Positions 16,741 to 28,122 are shown, counted from the first letter of the stretch. The stretch: 64,000 nucleotides of DNA from Nematopogon swammerdamellus (GCA_946902875.1 OX336348.1:10751741-10815740); one strand, 5' to 3'. Made by a program: numbers and translations. Notes: generated by a model from the letters alone, not told the origin.

Positions 16741-17096
16741 GAAAGTCAGTAACTTAGGCCAGGGCCGGAGGGTGAACTGGATTCAGATAAACAATAAACA
16801 TTCTCAAAGAAAGTAAGTAACATACTAAAGGCGAGGCCGAAGGCCGAGCTGCGTTCAGGAAGAGTATAAACATTTTCGAAGAAAGTAAGTAACAAAGGGC
16901 GAGGCCGAAGGCCGAGCTGCATTCAGGAAGACTATAAACCTTCTCGAAGAAATTAAGTAATTGAGGGCGAGGGAGGCCCAAGGCCGAGCTGCGTTCAGAA
17001 AGACTATAAACCTTCTTGATGAAAGTAAGTAACAGAGGGCGAGGCCGAAGGCCGAGCTGCGTTCAGGAAGACCATAAACCTTCTCCAAGGGAAGCA
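16741..17096 (-). repeat. 67-70 bp minisatellite array, inverted part
   Basis: About five units are read on the minus strand: TTACTTACTTTCTTCGAG, AAGGTTTATAGTCTTCC, TGAACGCAGCTCGGCC, TTCGGCCTCGCCCT. Each unit contains the short palindrome GGCCTTCGGCC. Short open frames across units are by-products of the near-multiple-of-three period. Confidence 0.85.
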
Positions 17097-17210
17097 CTGA
17101 CGTGGCACTAAGTTCGTCCGGTATTATGGGCCGACATCACGGATGTTGTAGGTGATGTAGCCAACCGTGTCAATTTCCATAAAAAAATAAAAATTCCATA
17201 AAAAGGCCGG
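17093..17210 (+). mobile_element. 3' tail fragment of the tRNA/5S-type SINE inside the Helitron-like element
   Basis: GGGAAGCACTGACGTGGCAC through CATCACGGATGTTGTAGG and AGCCAACCGTGTCAATTTCC to an A-rich tail matches the 3' end of the full SINE at 27650-28122. It sits at the same internal position in the inverted copy (49031-49145), so it was inserted before the two copies diverged. Confidence 0.75.
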
Positions 17211-17239
17211 GCTGTATCCTGGAAGACGCTGACAGTAAC

Positions 17240-18880
17240 TAACTATGGACGACAGTTACATACTTTCTTCAAGACGGTTTATAGTCTTCCTGAACGCAGC
17301 TCGGCCTTCGGCCTCGCCCTGAATTACTTGACTTCTTCGAAACGTTTATAGTCTTCCTGAACGCAGCTCGGCATTCGGCCTCGCCCTCTGTTACTTACTT
17401 TCTTCGAAAAGGTTATCGTCTTCCTGAACGCAGCTCGGTCTTCGGCCTCGCCCTCAGTTACTTACTTTCATCGAGAAGGTATAGTCTTCCTGAACGCAGC
17501 TCGGCCTTCGGCCTCGCCCTTAGTTACTTACTTTCTTCGAGAAGGTTTGTGGTCTTCCTGAACGCAGCTGGCCTTCGACATCGCCCTCTGTTACTTACTT
17601 TCTTCGAAGAGGTTATCGTCTCCCTGACCGCAGCTCGGCCTTCGGCCTCGCCCTCAGTTACTTACTTTCATTAAGAAGGTTTATAGTCTTCCTGAACGCA
17701 GCTCGGCCTTCGGCCTCGCCCTCAATTACTTAATTTCGTCGAGAAGTTTTATAGTCTTCCTGAACGCAGCTTGGCCTTCGGCCTCGTCCTTAGTTACTTA
17801 CTTTGTTCGAGAAGGTGTATAGTCTTTCCGAACGCAGCTCGGTCTTCGGCCTCACCCTCTGTTACTTACTTTCGTCGAATAGGTTATCGTCTTCCTGAAC
17901 GCAGCTCGGCCTTCGGCCTCGCCCTCAATTACTTACTTTCTTCGAGAAGCTGTATTGTCGTACGTAACTAAGGGCGTGACCGAAGGCCGGGCTGTATCCT
18001 GGAAGACGCTGACAGTAACTAACTATGGACGATAGTTACATACTTTCTTCAAGACGATTTATAGTCTCCTGAACGCAGCTCGGCCTTCAGCCTCGCCCTG
18101 AATTACTTGATTTCTTCGAAACGTTTATAGTCTTCCTGACCGCAGCTCGGAATTCGGCATCGCCCTCTGTTACTTACTTTCTTCGAAAAGGTTATCGTCT
18201 TTCTGAACGCAGCTCGGTCTTCTGCCTCGCCCTAAGTTACTTACTTTCATCGAGAAGGTATAGTCTTCCTGAACGCAGCTCGGCCTTCGGCCTCGCCCTT
18301 AGTTACTTACTATCTTCGAGAAGGTTTATGGTCTTCCTGAACGCAGCTGGCCTTCGACCTCGCCGTCTGTTACTTACTTTCTTCGAAAACGTTATCGTCT
18401 CCCTGACCGCAGCTCGAACTTCGGCCTCGCCCTCAGTTACTTACTTTCATTAAGAAGGTTTATAGTCTTCCTGAACGCAGCTCGGCCTTCGGCCTCGCCT
18501 TCAATTACTTAATTTCGTCGAGAAGTTTTATAGTCTTCCTGAACGCAGCTCGGCCTTCGGCCTCGCCCTTAGTTAATTACTTTGTTCGAGAAGGTTTATG
18601 GTCTTTCCGAACGCAGCTCGGCCTTCGGCCTCGCACTCTGTTACTTACTTTCTTCGAAAAGGTTATCGTCTTCCTGAACGCAGCTCGGCCTTCGGCCTCG
18701 CCCTCAATTACTTACTTTCTTCGAGAAGGTGTATTGTCGTCCAGAATGCAGCTCAGCCTGAAGCCTCGCCGTTAGTTACTTACTTTAGTTGAGAAGTTTT
18801 ATTGTTTACCTAAACGCAGATCGGCCTTAGTTACTTACTTTCTTCCTTTGAAATACGAATTTCACGCGAGCGAAGCCGCG
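17240..18880 (+). repeat. 67-70 bp minisatellite array, direct part
   Basis: More than twenty degenerate units of the TTACTTACTTTCTTCGAG ... GAACGCAGCTCGGCCTTCGG repeat run in plus orientation. A higher-order pattern is visible: the stretch beginning CTGTATCCTGGAAGACGCTG occurs at about 17210 and again at about 17990, each followed by a similar series of units. Confidence 0.9.
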
Positions 18881-18895
18881 GGCAAAAGCTAGTCT

Positions 18896-18985
18896 ATGAT
18901 AAAATTCCTCAAATCACACCGCAAAATGTGGATTCGTTCGTCGCAAACGCCGCTACGATCGATTTGATCCGCAAAGAATTTCGAG
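18896..18985 (+). other. Unassigned 90-bp island between two CTAG-ending arrays
   Basis: The array stops at CTAG|T and resumes about 90 bp later. The intervening sequence is unlike the arrays and keeps one frame open (QITPQNVDSFVANAATIDL). It could be a scrap of the BEL gag that resumes at 19830, or of an unrelated gene split by two independent insertions. I cannot assign it. Confidence 0.35.
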
Positions 18986-19829
18986 AAGGTTTATCGTCTT
19001 CCCAAACGCAGCTCGGCCTTCGGCCTCGCCCTCTGTTACTTACTTTCTTCGAAAAGGTTATCCTCGTCCTGAACGGAGCGCGGCCTTCGGCCTCGCCCAT
19101 AGTTACTTACTGTCTTCGAGAAGGTTTATCGTCTTCCTGAACGCAGCTCGGCCTTCAGCCTCGCCCTCCGTTACTTACTGTCTTCGAGAAGGATTATCGT
19201 CTTCCTGATCGCAGCTCGGGCTCCAGCCTCGCCCTCTGTTACTTACTGTCTTCGAGAAATTTTATGGTCTTACTGAACGCAGCTCAGCCTTCGGCCTCGC
19301 CCTCTGTTATTTACTTTCTTCGAGAAATTTTATGGTCTTCCTGAACGCAGCTCGGACTTCGGCCTCGCCCTCTGTTACTTACTTTCTTCGAAAAGGTTTA
19401 TCTTTTTCCTGTACGCAGCCCGGCCTTCGGCCTCGCCCTTTGTTACTTACTTTCTTCGAAAAGGTTATCCTGTTCGTGAACGCAGCTCGGCCTTCGGCCT
19501 CGCCCATAGTTACTTACTGTCTTCGAGAAGGTTTATCGTCTTCCTGAACGCAGCTCGGCCTTCGGCCTCGGCCTCTGTTACTTACTTACTTCGGAAAGGT
19601 TATCCTCTTCCTGAACGCAGCTCGGCCTTCGGACTCGCCCTTTGTTACTTTTTTTCTTAAAAATGGTTTATCGTCTTCCTGAACGCAACTCCGCCTTCGG
19701 CCTCGCCTTTAGTTACTCACTTTCTTCGAGACGGTTTATCGTTTACCTGAACCCAGCTGGCCCTTAGTTACTTACTTTCTTCCTTTGAAATACGAATTTG
19801 ACGCGAGCGAAGCCGCGGGCAAAAGCTAG
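18986..19829 (+). mobile_element. Second Helitron-like array segment ending CTAG, abutting the BEL gag
   Basis: About eleven minisatellite units end in the same CGAAGCCGCGGGCAAAAG-CTAG terminus. The last 600 bp (from about 19235) are nearly identical to 33915-34513, so two direct copies of this segment bracket the BEL/Pao element. Confidence 0.55.
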
Positions 19830-20286
19830 TTACAATAATAAAAATACATTTAAGACATTCGTAAGTGTCCCGGACGAACGATGTGTTTCCTGTGGAGGAG
19901 TTGATCATGTACTGCTATACCACTGTCCTAAATTCACCTCTATGTCCGCCCGCGAACGATTTAATTTCGTTAAAACTAAAAAATTGCGTGTAAATTGCTT
20001 GAGTAGCAAACACATACTCCGCCAATGCAAATCGGAAGCCAGGTGTCGTCTTTGTTCCCGATCGCACCATACGCTACTTCATTTTGAAGTAAATAATGAT
20101 TTCCCGCTCTCGAATACTGCAAATAATGCAAATAATAGGTATCGAAATGCCTCCGCCGCCTCCGCCACTCCTACGCCAGCCGCCTTCGGCCCCGCTCCCG
20201 CCGCCGCCGCCTCCGCCGCTGCCTGCACCGGCGCGGCGCTCGCGCCGCCGCGCACTCCGCCGCCGCCAGCGCTGCCTCCATCGTAG
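19830..20286 (+). pseudogene. BEL/Pao gag remnant: nucleocapsid zinc knuckles and low-complexity tail
   Basis: The frame resumes after the Helitron-like terminus with VPDERCVSCGGVDHVLLYHC, a Cys/His zinc-knuckle region, then RVNCLSSKHILRQC and CRLCSRSHHTLLHF, the paired knuckles found at the end of BEL/Pao gag. A proline/alanine low-complexity tail follows, encoded by CCGCCGCC-type DNA (about 20150-20280) that also yields long but meaningless frames on the other strand. The capsid-homologous N-terminal part (DUF1759-like) is missing here, so the gene is truncated at its 5' end by the upstream insertion. Confidence 0.7.
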
Positions 20287-20369
20287 CGAGGCCTCCGCCT
20301 TCCCCGCTTCCGCACGCCCCCGCCGATACTGCCTTATCACTTTGCTCCGTCGGGCCGTGTCTCGTTGAA

Positions 20370-20921
20370 ACCACCGGGTTTCCTCATAACACCGTTCTAC
20401 CAGTTCTACTGAGCACCGCTTTATGTAACGTACTAGATACCGATACCCGCACCGTGCGTACTATACGTATTTTGGTAGATAACGCCTCGCAAAGAGACTT
20501 GATTACCGCCGCTTGTTGTAATGGATTGAATTTAAATATTCATCCGCTACCGCGAAACAACTCTCTTGCAGGAGTAGGTGATATTACTAATCCTATTGAA
20601 GGAATCACCTGCCTAACCATCCGCTCCCGCCTCGACGATTCTGTAGGGTTCACAATACAACCGTACGTCGTAAACCGCATCACCAATGAATTACCATGCA
20701 ATAAAATAGATATTTCGCCCTTCAAGCACTTACATAACATACCGCTCGCAGATGATAATTATTATGAGCCTGGCCAAATCGACGCTATTGTCGGAGCCAA
20801 CTTGTTCCTCCGCATTCTAGGTAGTAATAAGATCGTTGGTTGTGACAACGAACCGGGCGCAGTCGAAACCTCATTAGATTATTTAGTTTCAGGAGAAGTG
20901 CTTCTAATACCTACCGCTTAA
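20370..20921 (+). pseudogene. BEL/Pao aspartic protease region with altered active site
   Basis: The frame contains RTIRILVDNASQRDLITAA, aligned with the flap-and-active-site region of Pao proteases, where the motif is normally D-S/T-G (the other relic in this window reads TDSGSQATIIT). Here it is D-N-A, so the catalytic aspartate is kept but the following pair is changed. Further on, IDAIVGANLFLRIL matches the conserved second half of the domain. It lies between gag knuckles and RT as expected. The altered motif and neighbouring stops indicate decay. Confidence 0.65.
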
Positions 20922-20927
20922 AATACA

Positions 20928-21114
20928 GTGCGTACCTACTGTAACATAAATGACTCGCTCGAGAAAAATATGAATAGGTTTTTCGAGTTAGAGGATGTTC
21001 CCGCCGCGTCGCCATTCACACCGGAAGAGCAGGAATGTGAATTGATTTACGCTAACACTGTCAAGCGCGACACGAAGGGTCGGTACATAGCGTTGCATTA
21101 CCTTTCAAAACCGG
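20928..21114 (+). pseudogene. BEL/Pao RT, N-terminal fragment
   Basis: RFFELEDVPAASPFTPEEQ and YANTVKRDTKGRYIALHY are the start of the Pao reverse transcriptase. The frame diverges after LSKP where the LINE is inserted, and picks up again at 25031 with DEPTLGDSLKLAERRF. Confidence 0.75.
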
Positions 21115-21619
21115 TTCTTGGTGTTCACTCGAACTGGATACCTCGCTCGACGGGTGCGGGTGTTCGATTATAGCTCTTATTACAGGTGGATTGAGTTGTT
21201 ATGACAATTATTTCATAAAGAGAGCTGGCTATATACACATTTCCTTAGGTAATCCGATCATCAATCTTTTCATTAACATAATGTGTCACTTATTGACACT
21301 GACTCGCACTAATTTAACAATGTTCTTTAATGAGTTTTATTTAGATTCTTATAAGATTCGGCTTAGTATTGGTATTTTCTCTATTGCATGCTATAAAGAA
21401 ACAATTGAATAAGCCTAAAGAATATATAATTGGTGTTCTGCATCGCTACTATGTTGCGTGCAGTGCTCGTACTTCTTTATTTTCGGAACTCCACGATAAT
21501 GCCTATCAAATCAACGCGTACCATGTCCAATGTCGTACTTATTTATTATTGCTTATAATGACGTACTCGCATGTGCCTGAGTTTGTTAATTGCTGGTTGA
21601 GTGTTAGTAATTGTTCTAA

Positions 21620-24600
21620 ATGGCTAACTTAAGTATTTATTATCAGAATTGTGGGGGCGCCAGAACAAAACTGAAGGAACTATACTTAAATATATTATCA
21701 TATAGTTACGATATCATTGTTTTGACAGAGACTTGGTTCTTGCCAGCTATTTATAACTCTGAATTTATTGATGAAAGATATACAGTATTTAGGCGTGACA
21801 GAGATTCTAAAACAAGCCAGAAGTCAGACGGAGGGGGGGTAATGGTGGCAATTCTCGCCACACATGCCTGTGTACGCACTCAGCAGTACGAAAATGATCA
21901 CATAGAGGATATATTTATTTCATTGTCGGTGGGCCGCGGTAGTGGTAAAAGTCAGCTGCTGCTGAGTGCAGTGTACATACCGCCGGGCAGCGCTACTGAT
22001 ATCTACGACGCACACTTCTGTCGACTTAGAGATGCATTTACTGAAAACACAACAGCGAAATTTATGATAGTTGGCGATTACAACATTAATAATATAGATT
22101 GGAGTGCGTCGTCGGCTGCCCGGTCGGACGAGCGCGCAGATACTGCTGTTGTGCGCCATTTATTTAATACCGTGTCATTTTTAAAGCTGGATCAACACAA
22201 CAAAATTACTAATGTGAATAACCGAATACTTGACTTGGTTTTAAGTGACAGTGGATGCTCTCTCGCCCTCGCTCGGTCACCATTGCTGAGAGCCGACCGC
22301 CATCACCCTCCGTTGGAAATTCGTTTGGACCTTGAGCCCGACTCGTGTTTGCCAAAGCAACAAAAACTGCGCTATAATTTTAGAAAGATGAACTATGATG
22401 GCATTAACGAACAATTTCTAAAGGTCAAGTGGAACGACATACTTGATGATCTGTCAGTCAACGATGCAGTCTCTGTATTCTATTCCATAGTAAACGAAGG
22501 CATAATTAAATTTACAAAGCCTAAGAAATGTTTAAACAAAAAATATCCTACGTGGTTTAACAAAGAACTTATATGTATGGAAAAGTGTAAGGATAAGGCC
22601 TGGAAAAAATGGAAAATTTATGAAAATAAAAGTGATTATATTGTATTTTCGGAACTTAGAGCTAAATTCAAATCAACTTGTGTATCTCAATACAAAGTTT
22701 ACATGCAACATGTTGAGGTATCGTTGAAGGATAACATCAAAAGTTTCTGGGCCTATGTTCACAACTTAAAAAAATCATCGGGTTATCCCTCATCTATGAC
22801 TTATGAGGGAGTTAAATTGAACAACCCAGTTGATATATGCGCTAGTTTTAATAGGTATTTTCAGTCAACTTTTGAGCCCCCCTCGGTGGGATCACTGGAT
22901 TTTGATTTTATCAATAATGCTGACACTTCCAATCCCATAATTAATTCAATAACTCTGGACGAGGTTGAAGTTCGCAAAGTGCTTAGATCGCTTGATCTTA
23001 CCAAGGGGGCAGGAACAGATGACATCGAACCTATATTTTGGTCAGACACGAGTCCGTCTCTTTCCATACCTATAACCATAATTTTTAATAAATCATTATC
23101 TTCGGGCATCTTCCCAGATCAATGGAAACTGGCTAACATAATGCCTGTGCACAAAAACGGTTCAGTCAACAATGTTGAAAATTATAGACCTATCTCTATT
23201 TTGTCCTGTATAGCTAAGGTATTTGAGAAACTAGTACACAACAAGGTTTATAATTTTATGAAAGAAAACATCTCTCCTGCGCAGCACGGGTTTGTTAGGA
23301 ACAGGTCTACAGTCAGTAACTTAATGTTATTTTCAAATTTTCTGTTTGATGCCATGAATGATAGTGTACAAGTGGATGTTATTTACACTGATTTTAAAAA
23401 AGCGTTCGACAAAGTAGACCATTATACTTTGTTCGAAAAACTGGCTTTTAATGGAATCAAGGGAAATTTACTCAGGTGGTTTATCTCCTATCTTAGTAAT
23501 CGTCTCCAAAAGGTCACTATAAATGGATACAGTTCTCATACAATTGAAGTTACATCTGGCGTACCTCAAGGGTCTATTTTGGGACCCTTCTTATTTGTAT
23601 TGTTTCTTAACGACATCGGCAAGTGTTTCCAATTTTACAAATATCTGTTATACGCAGATGACCTAAAAATATTCTTCCGAATTGCCTGTATATCAGACTG
23701 TCTTCGTGTGCAAGAAGATCTAAGCAGATTCTTTTCTTATTGTAAATGGTACAAAATGCACCTTAACATACTAAAGTGCAAAAAAATGTCAGTCAGTCAG
23801 TCAGTCAGTCAGCGTGTAAGCGTCCACTGCTGGACATACGCCTCTCCAATTTTCCTCCAGTCCTTCCGGCCTTCAGCGATACGGAACCACTGATTTCCGC
23901 CGGCGTACTTGATGTCGTCGTCCCACCTGGCGGGTGGGACGCAAAAATGTCAAAAATGTCAATAACCAAAAATCTTAAAATTGTGAATTTTACATACAAA
24001 ATAGGAGGTGAGGCATTAGAATGTGTAAACAGTATAAGAGACTTAGGAGTTATTGTCGATAATAAGTTGCATTTTGATGAGCACATTGAAAACATATTGA
24101 ACAAATCTTACCGTATGATGGGATTTGTGTTGCGGAATACTAAGGATTTCAGAAATCCAGACAGCTACATTACACTGTTTAACTCATTAGTACGATCGCA
24201 CTTAGAATACGCGTCGGAGATCTGGAATCCTTATTATTTCAAGTACATCAAGTCCCTGGAAAGTATTCAAAAATATTTTTACCGAATTCTGCACTTTAGA
24301 CTTCGAAGAAGGGGGAACACATCAGTGTTCAAGCCCTTGCAGTTGAGTAGTAGAAGGGAGCTTGCCGATGTCATGTTTATTCACAAGATATTGCACAATA
24401 AAATTAACTGTACCGATTTGCTAGCACAAATCAACATACGTGTGCCTAGAAGTACAGCTACAAGGTGTTCTGATTTGTTCCATATTCCAAGTGCCCGGAA
24501 CAACGCAGGGAAAAGGCGACCATTTTACAGAATTTGCAAAACCTATAACAGTAGCTTTAATTCCATCGACATATTCGCAACAAGTCAGCGTGCTTTTAGA

Positions 24601-24633
24601 GACACTATAATAAAAAAAATTGAGAAAAAGTGA
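21620..24633 (+). pseudogene. LINE ORF2 (AP endonuclease + RT), split by an RTE fragment
   Basis: The N-terminal endonuclease shows IYYQNCGGARTK, IIVLTETWF, SAVYIPPG, MIVGDYNINN and LDLVLSD. The RT shows GAGTDDI, NYRPISILSCIAKVFEK, HGFVRNRST, YTDFKKAFDKV, GVPQGSILGP and YADDLKIFF (near residue 677). The C-terminal part resumes after the insertion (SIRDLGVIVDNKLHFDEHI, SHLEYASEIWNPYY). A short foreign segment at 23792-23942 shifts and interrupts the frame, so the enzyme is not producible as a whole. Apart from that insertion the ORF is open, suggesting that the LINE was young when hit. The endonuclease lacks no obvious catalytic residue. Confidence 0.85.
23792..23942 (-). mobile_element. 5'-truncated RTE-type LINE end with 10-bp target duplication
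   Basis: On the minus strand the segment ends in CAGCAGTGGACGCTTACACG followed by a (CTGA)n tail, the familiar 3' end of insect RTE-like elements. AAAAATGTCA occurs on both sides (23782-23791 and 23943-23952), a clean duplication of the LINE target. Confidence 0.75.
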
Positions 24634-25030
24634 ATAGATACTTTTAATATCAGACAAATATTAAAAACTGAAAAAATTAATAAATAAATAAATAAAATAA
24701 AAAATTATAATAATAAAAAAAAATATATATATAAAAAAAAAAATATTCCTAAATGATAGTTATGTATTTGTTAGTTTGTTTATATTGTAACTCTTGTTTA
24801 TTTGGGTGGTGGGTTTATTTTACAGTAATTGTAGCATAGTGTGTAATTTGTTCTTGTTAGTTATAATTTTAGTATTAAGCCATACTCTAAATAATTAGTT
24901 TTTTACTTTGTGGCAATAGAGGTAGGCTTTAGATTAGTTACTATTAGTTCTTGTTTATTATTTGTGTTGTTATGTTTAAAGCTGTTGTGTTGTCCTTGAA
25001 ATAAAATAAAAATAAAAAAAAAAAAAAAAG

Positions 25031-26094
25031 GATGAGCCGACCTTGGGTGACTCACTGAAGTTAGCCGAGCGTAGATTTCAGTCATTAGAGCGAAAACTGC
25101 CATCTGATACTGCGATTAAGTGCGAATATGACAAGGTCTTTGACGAATATCTACAGAAGGGCTACTTAGAACCTGTTGGGCTCTTCTCGGAGCATGTTGC
25201 TCAGACGCACGCGCCTATTCAACAATACGTTATCCCGCATCATAGTGTAGTTCGACAAGAAAAATCGACTACAAAGGTTCGAGTAGTGATGGACGCAAGT
25301 ATGAAGACTAGTTCGGGCCATTCGCTCAATGACTTCTTGCACACTGGTCGAATTTACAAAATGAACTATTTAAAATTATTTTTAACTTTCGCTTATAACC
25401 GATAGCATTGAGTGCTGATATACGTCAAATGTACATGCAAATACATGTTGACGAAAAATATAGACGTTTTCAAAGAGTATTGTACCGATTTAATAAGAAT
25501 GAATCGCTTAGAATATATGAACTGACACGCGTACCGTTCGGTTTACGCTGTAGTCCGTATCTTGCGCTGCGAACCGTACGACAATTAGCCGCAGACGAGC
25601 GCCCTCGTGCGCCACTGGCCGCACTGGTAGCAGAACGAGACATCTACATGGATGATTTAGCTACAAGCTGCTCCACTGTAGGTGAGGCCACAGAACTCTC
25701 ATATCAGCTGATCGATTTATTCTTTGCTGGAGGATTCGAGCTGGTGAAGTTCTCGAGTAACTCACCACAAGTAATGAAAGGTATACCTACTGCTCACCGC
25801 GTCTCGGAAGCGGTAGAATTTAGCTCTGACGATCATTATAAAATCCTTGGGCTGCACTGGCTACCTGGTGTTGACGTTTTTACGTTTACCGTTAGCGCAG
25901 AAAACCGCAAATGTACGGAACGTACCATTTTATCTACGATTGCTCGTTTGTGGGATTTAATGGGATACGCCGCTACCGCTATTCTTTTAGCAAAATTCTT
26001 AAATCGTTATGGGAAAACAAAATTGATTGGGATGAGTCTCCTCCTGCAGGTGTCGTCTCGCTCTGGCACCAATTTGTGACAGAGCCTCCCTACC
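25031..26094 (+). pseudogene. BEL/Pao reverse transcriptase, continued
   Basis: Downstream of the LINE the RT continues with PTLGDSLKLAERRFQSLERK, then KVRVVMDAS, SADIRQMYMQIHV, FGLRCSPYLALRTV and the catalytic YMDDLATS box at about 25645-25665. A stop interrupts the frame near 25402, and a frameshift separates the finger/palm part from the connection region (ILGLHWLPG, then SLWHQFVTE). It would synthesise element cDNA but is clearly inactive. The fragment ends at the 8-bp target duplication of the inserted TIR element. Confidence 0.85.
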
Positions 26095-26779
26095 ACCGAG
26101 CATACCTACGGGAGTGGCAACCGTCGAGCGCTAGTATATAGGAAAATTAGCCGCGTGTTAGAGCATTTGCACTAACATATAGCGCTGCTGCGGGATCGAC
26201 CGTCAGTGCGCTCGCGACTTGGGAACGAAGAACACGTATATGTGCACTACGCAAAATGGCAGTTCGTACGTGCCGAAAGAGCTCAAGATCATCAGGAATG
26301 ACAAAAGATGGCGTAACCTTTCATAATTAATACAATGCTTAAAGCGTGTAAAATACAAAAATTGCGCGAGTTAGGAGCACGACTGCACGCCATACCGGGC
26401 GCGTACACATGATAGGCAAATTTGACAGACTGGAAATAAATTTGAAACCAATTATTGTATATATGGGTGTTGTTACTTTTTTTTATGGCAATAACATGGA
26501 TGAATTCAATTTATAATATGCATTGTTATTATTTCTTTAATATTACGTTTTCTATTTTTTATAATTATAAAACAAATATACCTATACAAAACTAATATAT
26601 TGTATATTATGTATTATTATAATAAGCATTATAATAAGTATTATTATTATCAGTGATAGGAATAGGTAGGACTTATTTACCTAAACTTCGAGGAACAGAG
26701 TAAAAAATTTGAGACTTCCTTACGACAATATTTTTTTCCGGTTTAATAATATTCATGGTGTATTAATTTCGCGATTTAA

Positions 26780-27650
26780 GAGTGGCCGCCATTTTGAACT
26801 TTTTAGTAACTGGACCGATTGCTTTCAAAATCGATATCTGGGTGTCAGTTTGGACTCTGAATACGAATCTGTAGTCAAATTTAAAAAAGTAGCCGCCATT
26901 TTGAACTTTTTAGTTACTGGACCGATTGCTTTAAAAATCGATATCTGGGCGTCTGTGTGGACTCAGAATACGAATCTGTAGACAAAATTTAAAACAAGTG
27001 GCCGCCATTTTGAACTTTTTAGGTACTGGACTGATTTCTTTCAAAATCGATATCTGGGTGTATATGTAGGCTCTGAATACGAATCCGTTGTCAAAATTTA
27101 AAAAAGTAGCCGCCATTTTGAACTTTTTAGTTACTGGACCGATTGCTTTCAAAATCGATATCTGGGCGTCTGTGTGGACTCAGAATACGAATCTGTAGTC
27201 AAAATTTAAAAAAAGTGGCCGCCATTTTGAACTTTTTAGTTACTGGACCGATTGCTTTCAAAGTCGACATCTGCGTGTCTGTGTAGGCTCTGAATACGAA
27301 TTTGTAGTCAAAATTTAAAAAGTGGCCGCCATTTTGAACTTTTTAGTTACTGGACCGATTACTTTCAAAGTCGACATCTGCGTGTCTGTGTAGGCTCTGA
27401 ATACGAATCTGTAGTCAAAATTTAAAAAGTGGCCGCCATTTTGAACTTTTTAGTTACTGGACCGATTGCTTTCAAAATCGATATCTGGGTGTCTGTGTGG
27501 GCCGAATCTGTAGTGAACATATAAAAAAAGTGGCCGCCATTTTGAACTTTTTAGTTACTGGACCGATTTCTTTCAAAATCGATATCTGGGTGTCTGTGTA
27601 GGCTCTAAATACGAATCTGTAGTGAACATTTAAAAAAGTGGCCGCCATTT
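26780..27650 (+). repeat. 109-bp array, forward part 1
   Basis: Units read GTGGCCGCCATTTTGAAC, TTTTTAGTTACTGGACCG, ATTGCTTTCAAAATCGATAT, CTGGGTGTCTGTGTGG, GCTCTGAATACGAATC, TGTAGTCAAAATTTAAA, with a period of 107-110 bp. About eight units precede the SINE. Confidence 0.92.
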
Positions 27651-28122
27651 ACGTACCGTGTGGGGTCGGTACTTAAAAAGAATAGCCCCACTGCATCTCT
27701 CCCCGTCGCATGTCGTAAAAGTCGACTAAGGGATAAGATAATTCGTCAGCCTCGGTAGCTCAGTGGCGCGGTTGGTTAGTCAACTGTTATTAAGCAACGC
27801 TGAGTGCGGTCAGTGATTGGATGGGTGACCGCTCGACCGTTGGAGACTGACCGTGGTTCGGATTCCACGTTAAACTGTAGGTCCCTTCCCTTCTTACCTT
27901 ACTAGGTGGTAGGGTTTATCCCGGCCGGGTTGGTACCACCGCACTGAACGAAACGTCGGTCGAAACGGCTATGTAAATAGTTCGTGTTTTCCGTCCAGTT
28001 TAGTGTAGCCGACATGAAATGAAGGGAAGCACTGACATGGCACCTAGTTCACCCTGTGTTATGGGCTGACATCACGGATGTTGTAGGTGATGTAGCCAAC
28101 CGTGTCAGGTACCATAAAAAAA
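27650..28122 (+). mobile_element. Full-length chimeric tRNA/5S-rRNA-headed SINE (copy 1)
   Basis: The insertion interrupts the 109-bp array and ends in an A tail after GTGTCAGGTACCATAAAA. It contains a tRNA-like A box (GGTAGCTCAGTGGCGCGG) immediately followed by a 5S rRNA-like stretch (TTAAGCAACGCTGAGTGCGG, then TCAGTGATTGGATGGGTGAC, CGCTCGACCG) corresponding to the internal control region of animal 5S genes. A central domain (TGTAGGTCCCTTCCCTTC ... ACTAGGTGGTAGG) and a LINE-like tail follow. The 90 bp before the tRNA part (GTGTGGGGTCGGTACTTAAA ... GTCGACTAAGGGATAA) are shared with another repeat at 40052. Confidence 0.75.

Larger units (their letters stand above)
15589..18895 (+). mobile_element. 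Non-autonomous Helitron-like element, copy 1 (minisatellite-bearing)
   Basis: The element begins near GAAATCATTTCTGTATG and ends with GAAGCCGCGGGCAAAAGCTAG followed by T (split: GAAGCCGCGGG, CAAAAGCTAG). The same CTAG|T terminus occurs at 19829, 34513 and, inverted, at 47415, which fits Helitron 3' ends (CTRR with insertion before T) and a GC-rich subterminal hairpin. It has no inverted termini and no target duplication. The interior holds a 150-bp tandem duplication, an inverted and a direct 67-70 bp minisatellite array, and a SINE tail fragment. No Rep/helicase is encoded. Classification is inferred from the terminus. Confidence 0.5.
21115..25030 (+). mobile_element. LINE of the Jockey/I group inserted in the BEL RT
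   Basis: A single ORF with endonuclease and reverse transcriptase is followed by an A-rich 3' region and a poly-A tail at about 25005-25030. No ORF1 is visible, so the copy is 5' truncated or its ORF1 is lost. The 5' limit is set by where the BEL frame ends and is approximate. ORF2 is itself interrupted near 23790. Confidence 0.8.

Noticed and set aside
16754..19547. Short ORFs with LPERSSAFGLALCYLLSS
   Set aside because: Translations of the 67-70 bp minisatellite, not proteins.
20074..20374. GC-rich minus-strand ORFs across the gag tail
   Set aside because: Shadows of a CCGCCG low-complexity tract on the gag strand.
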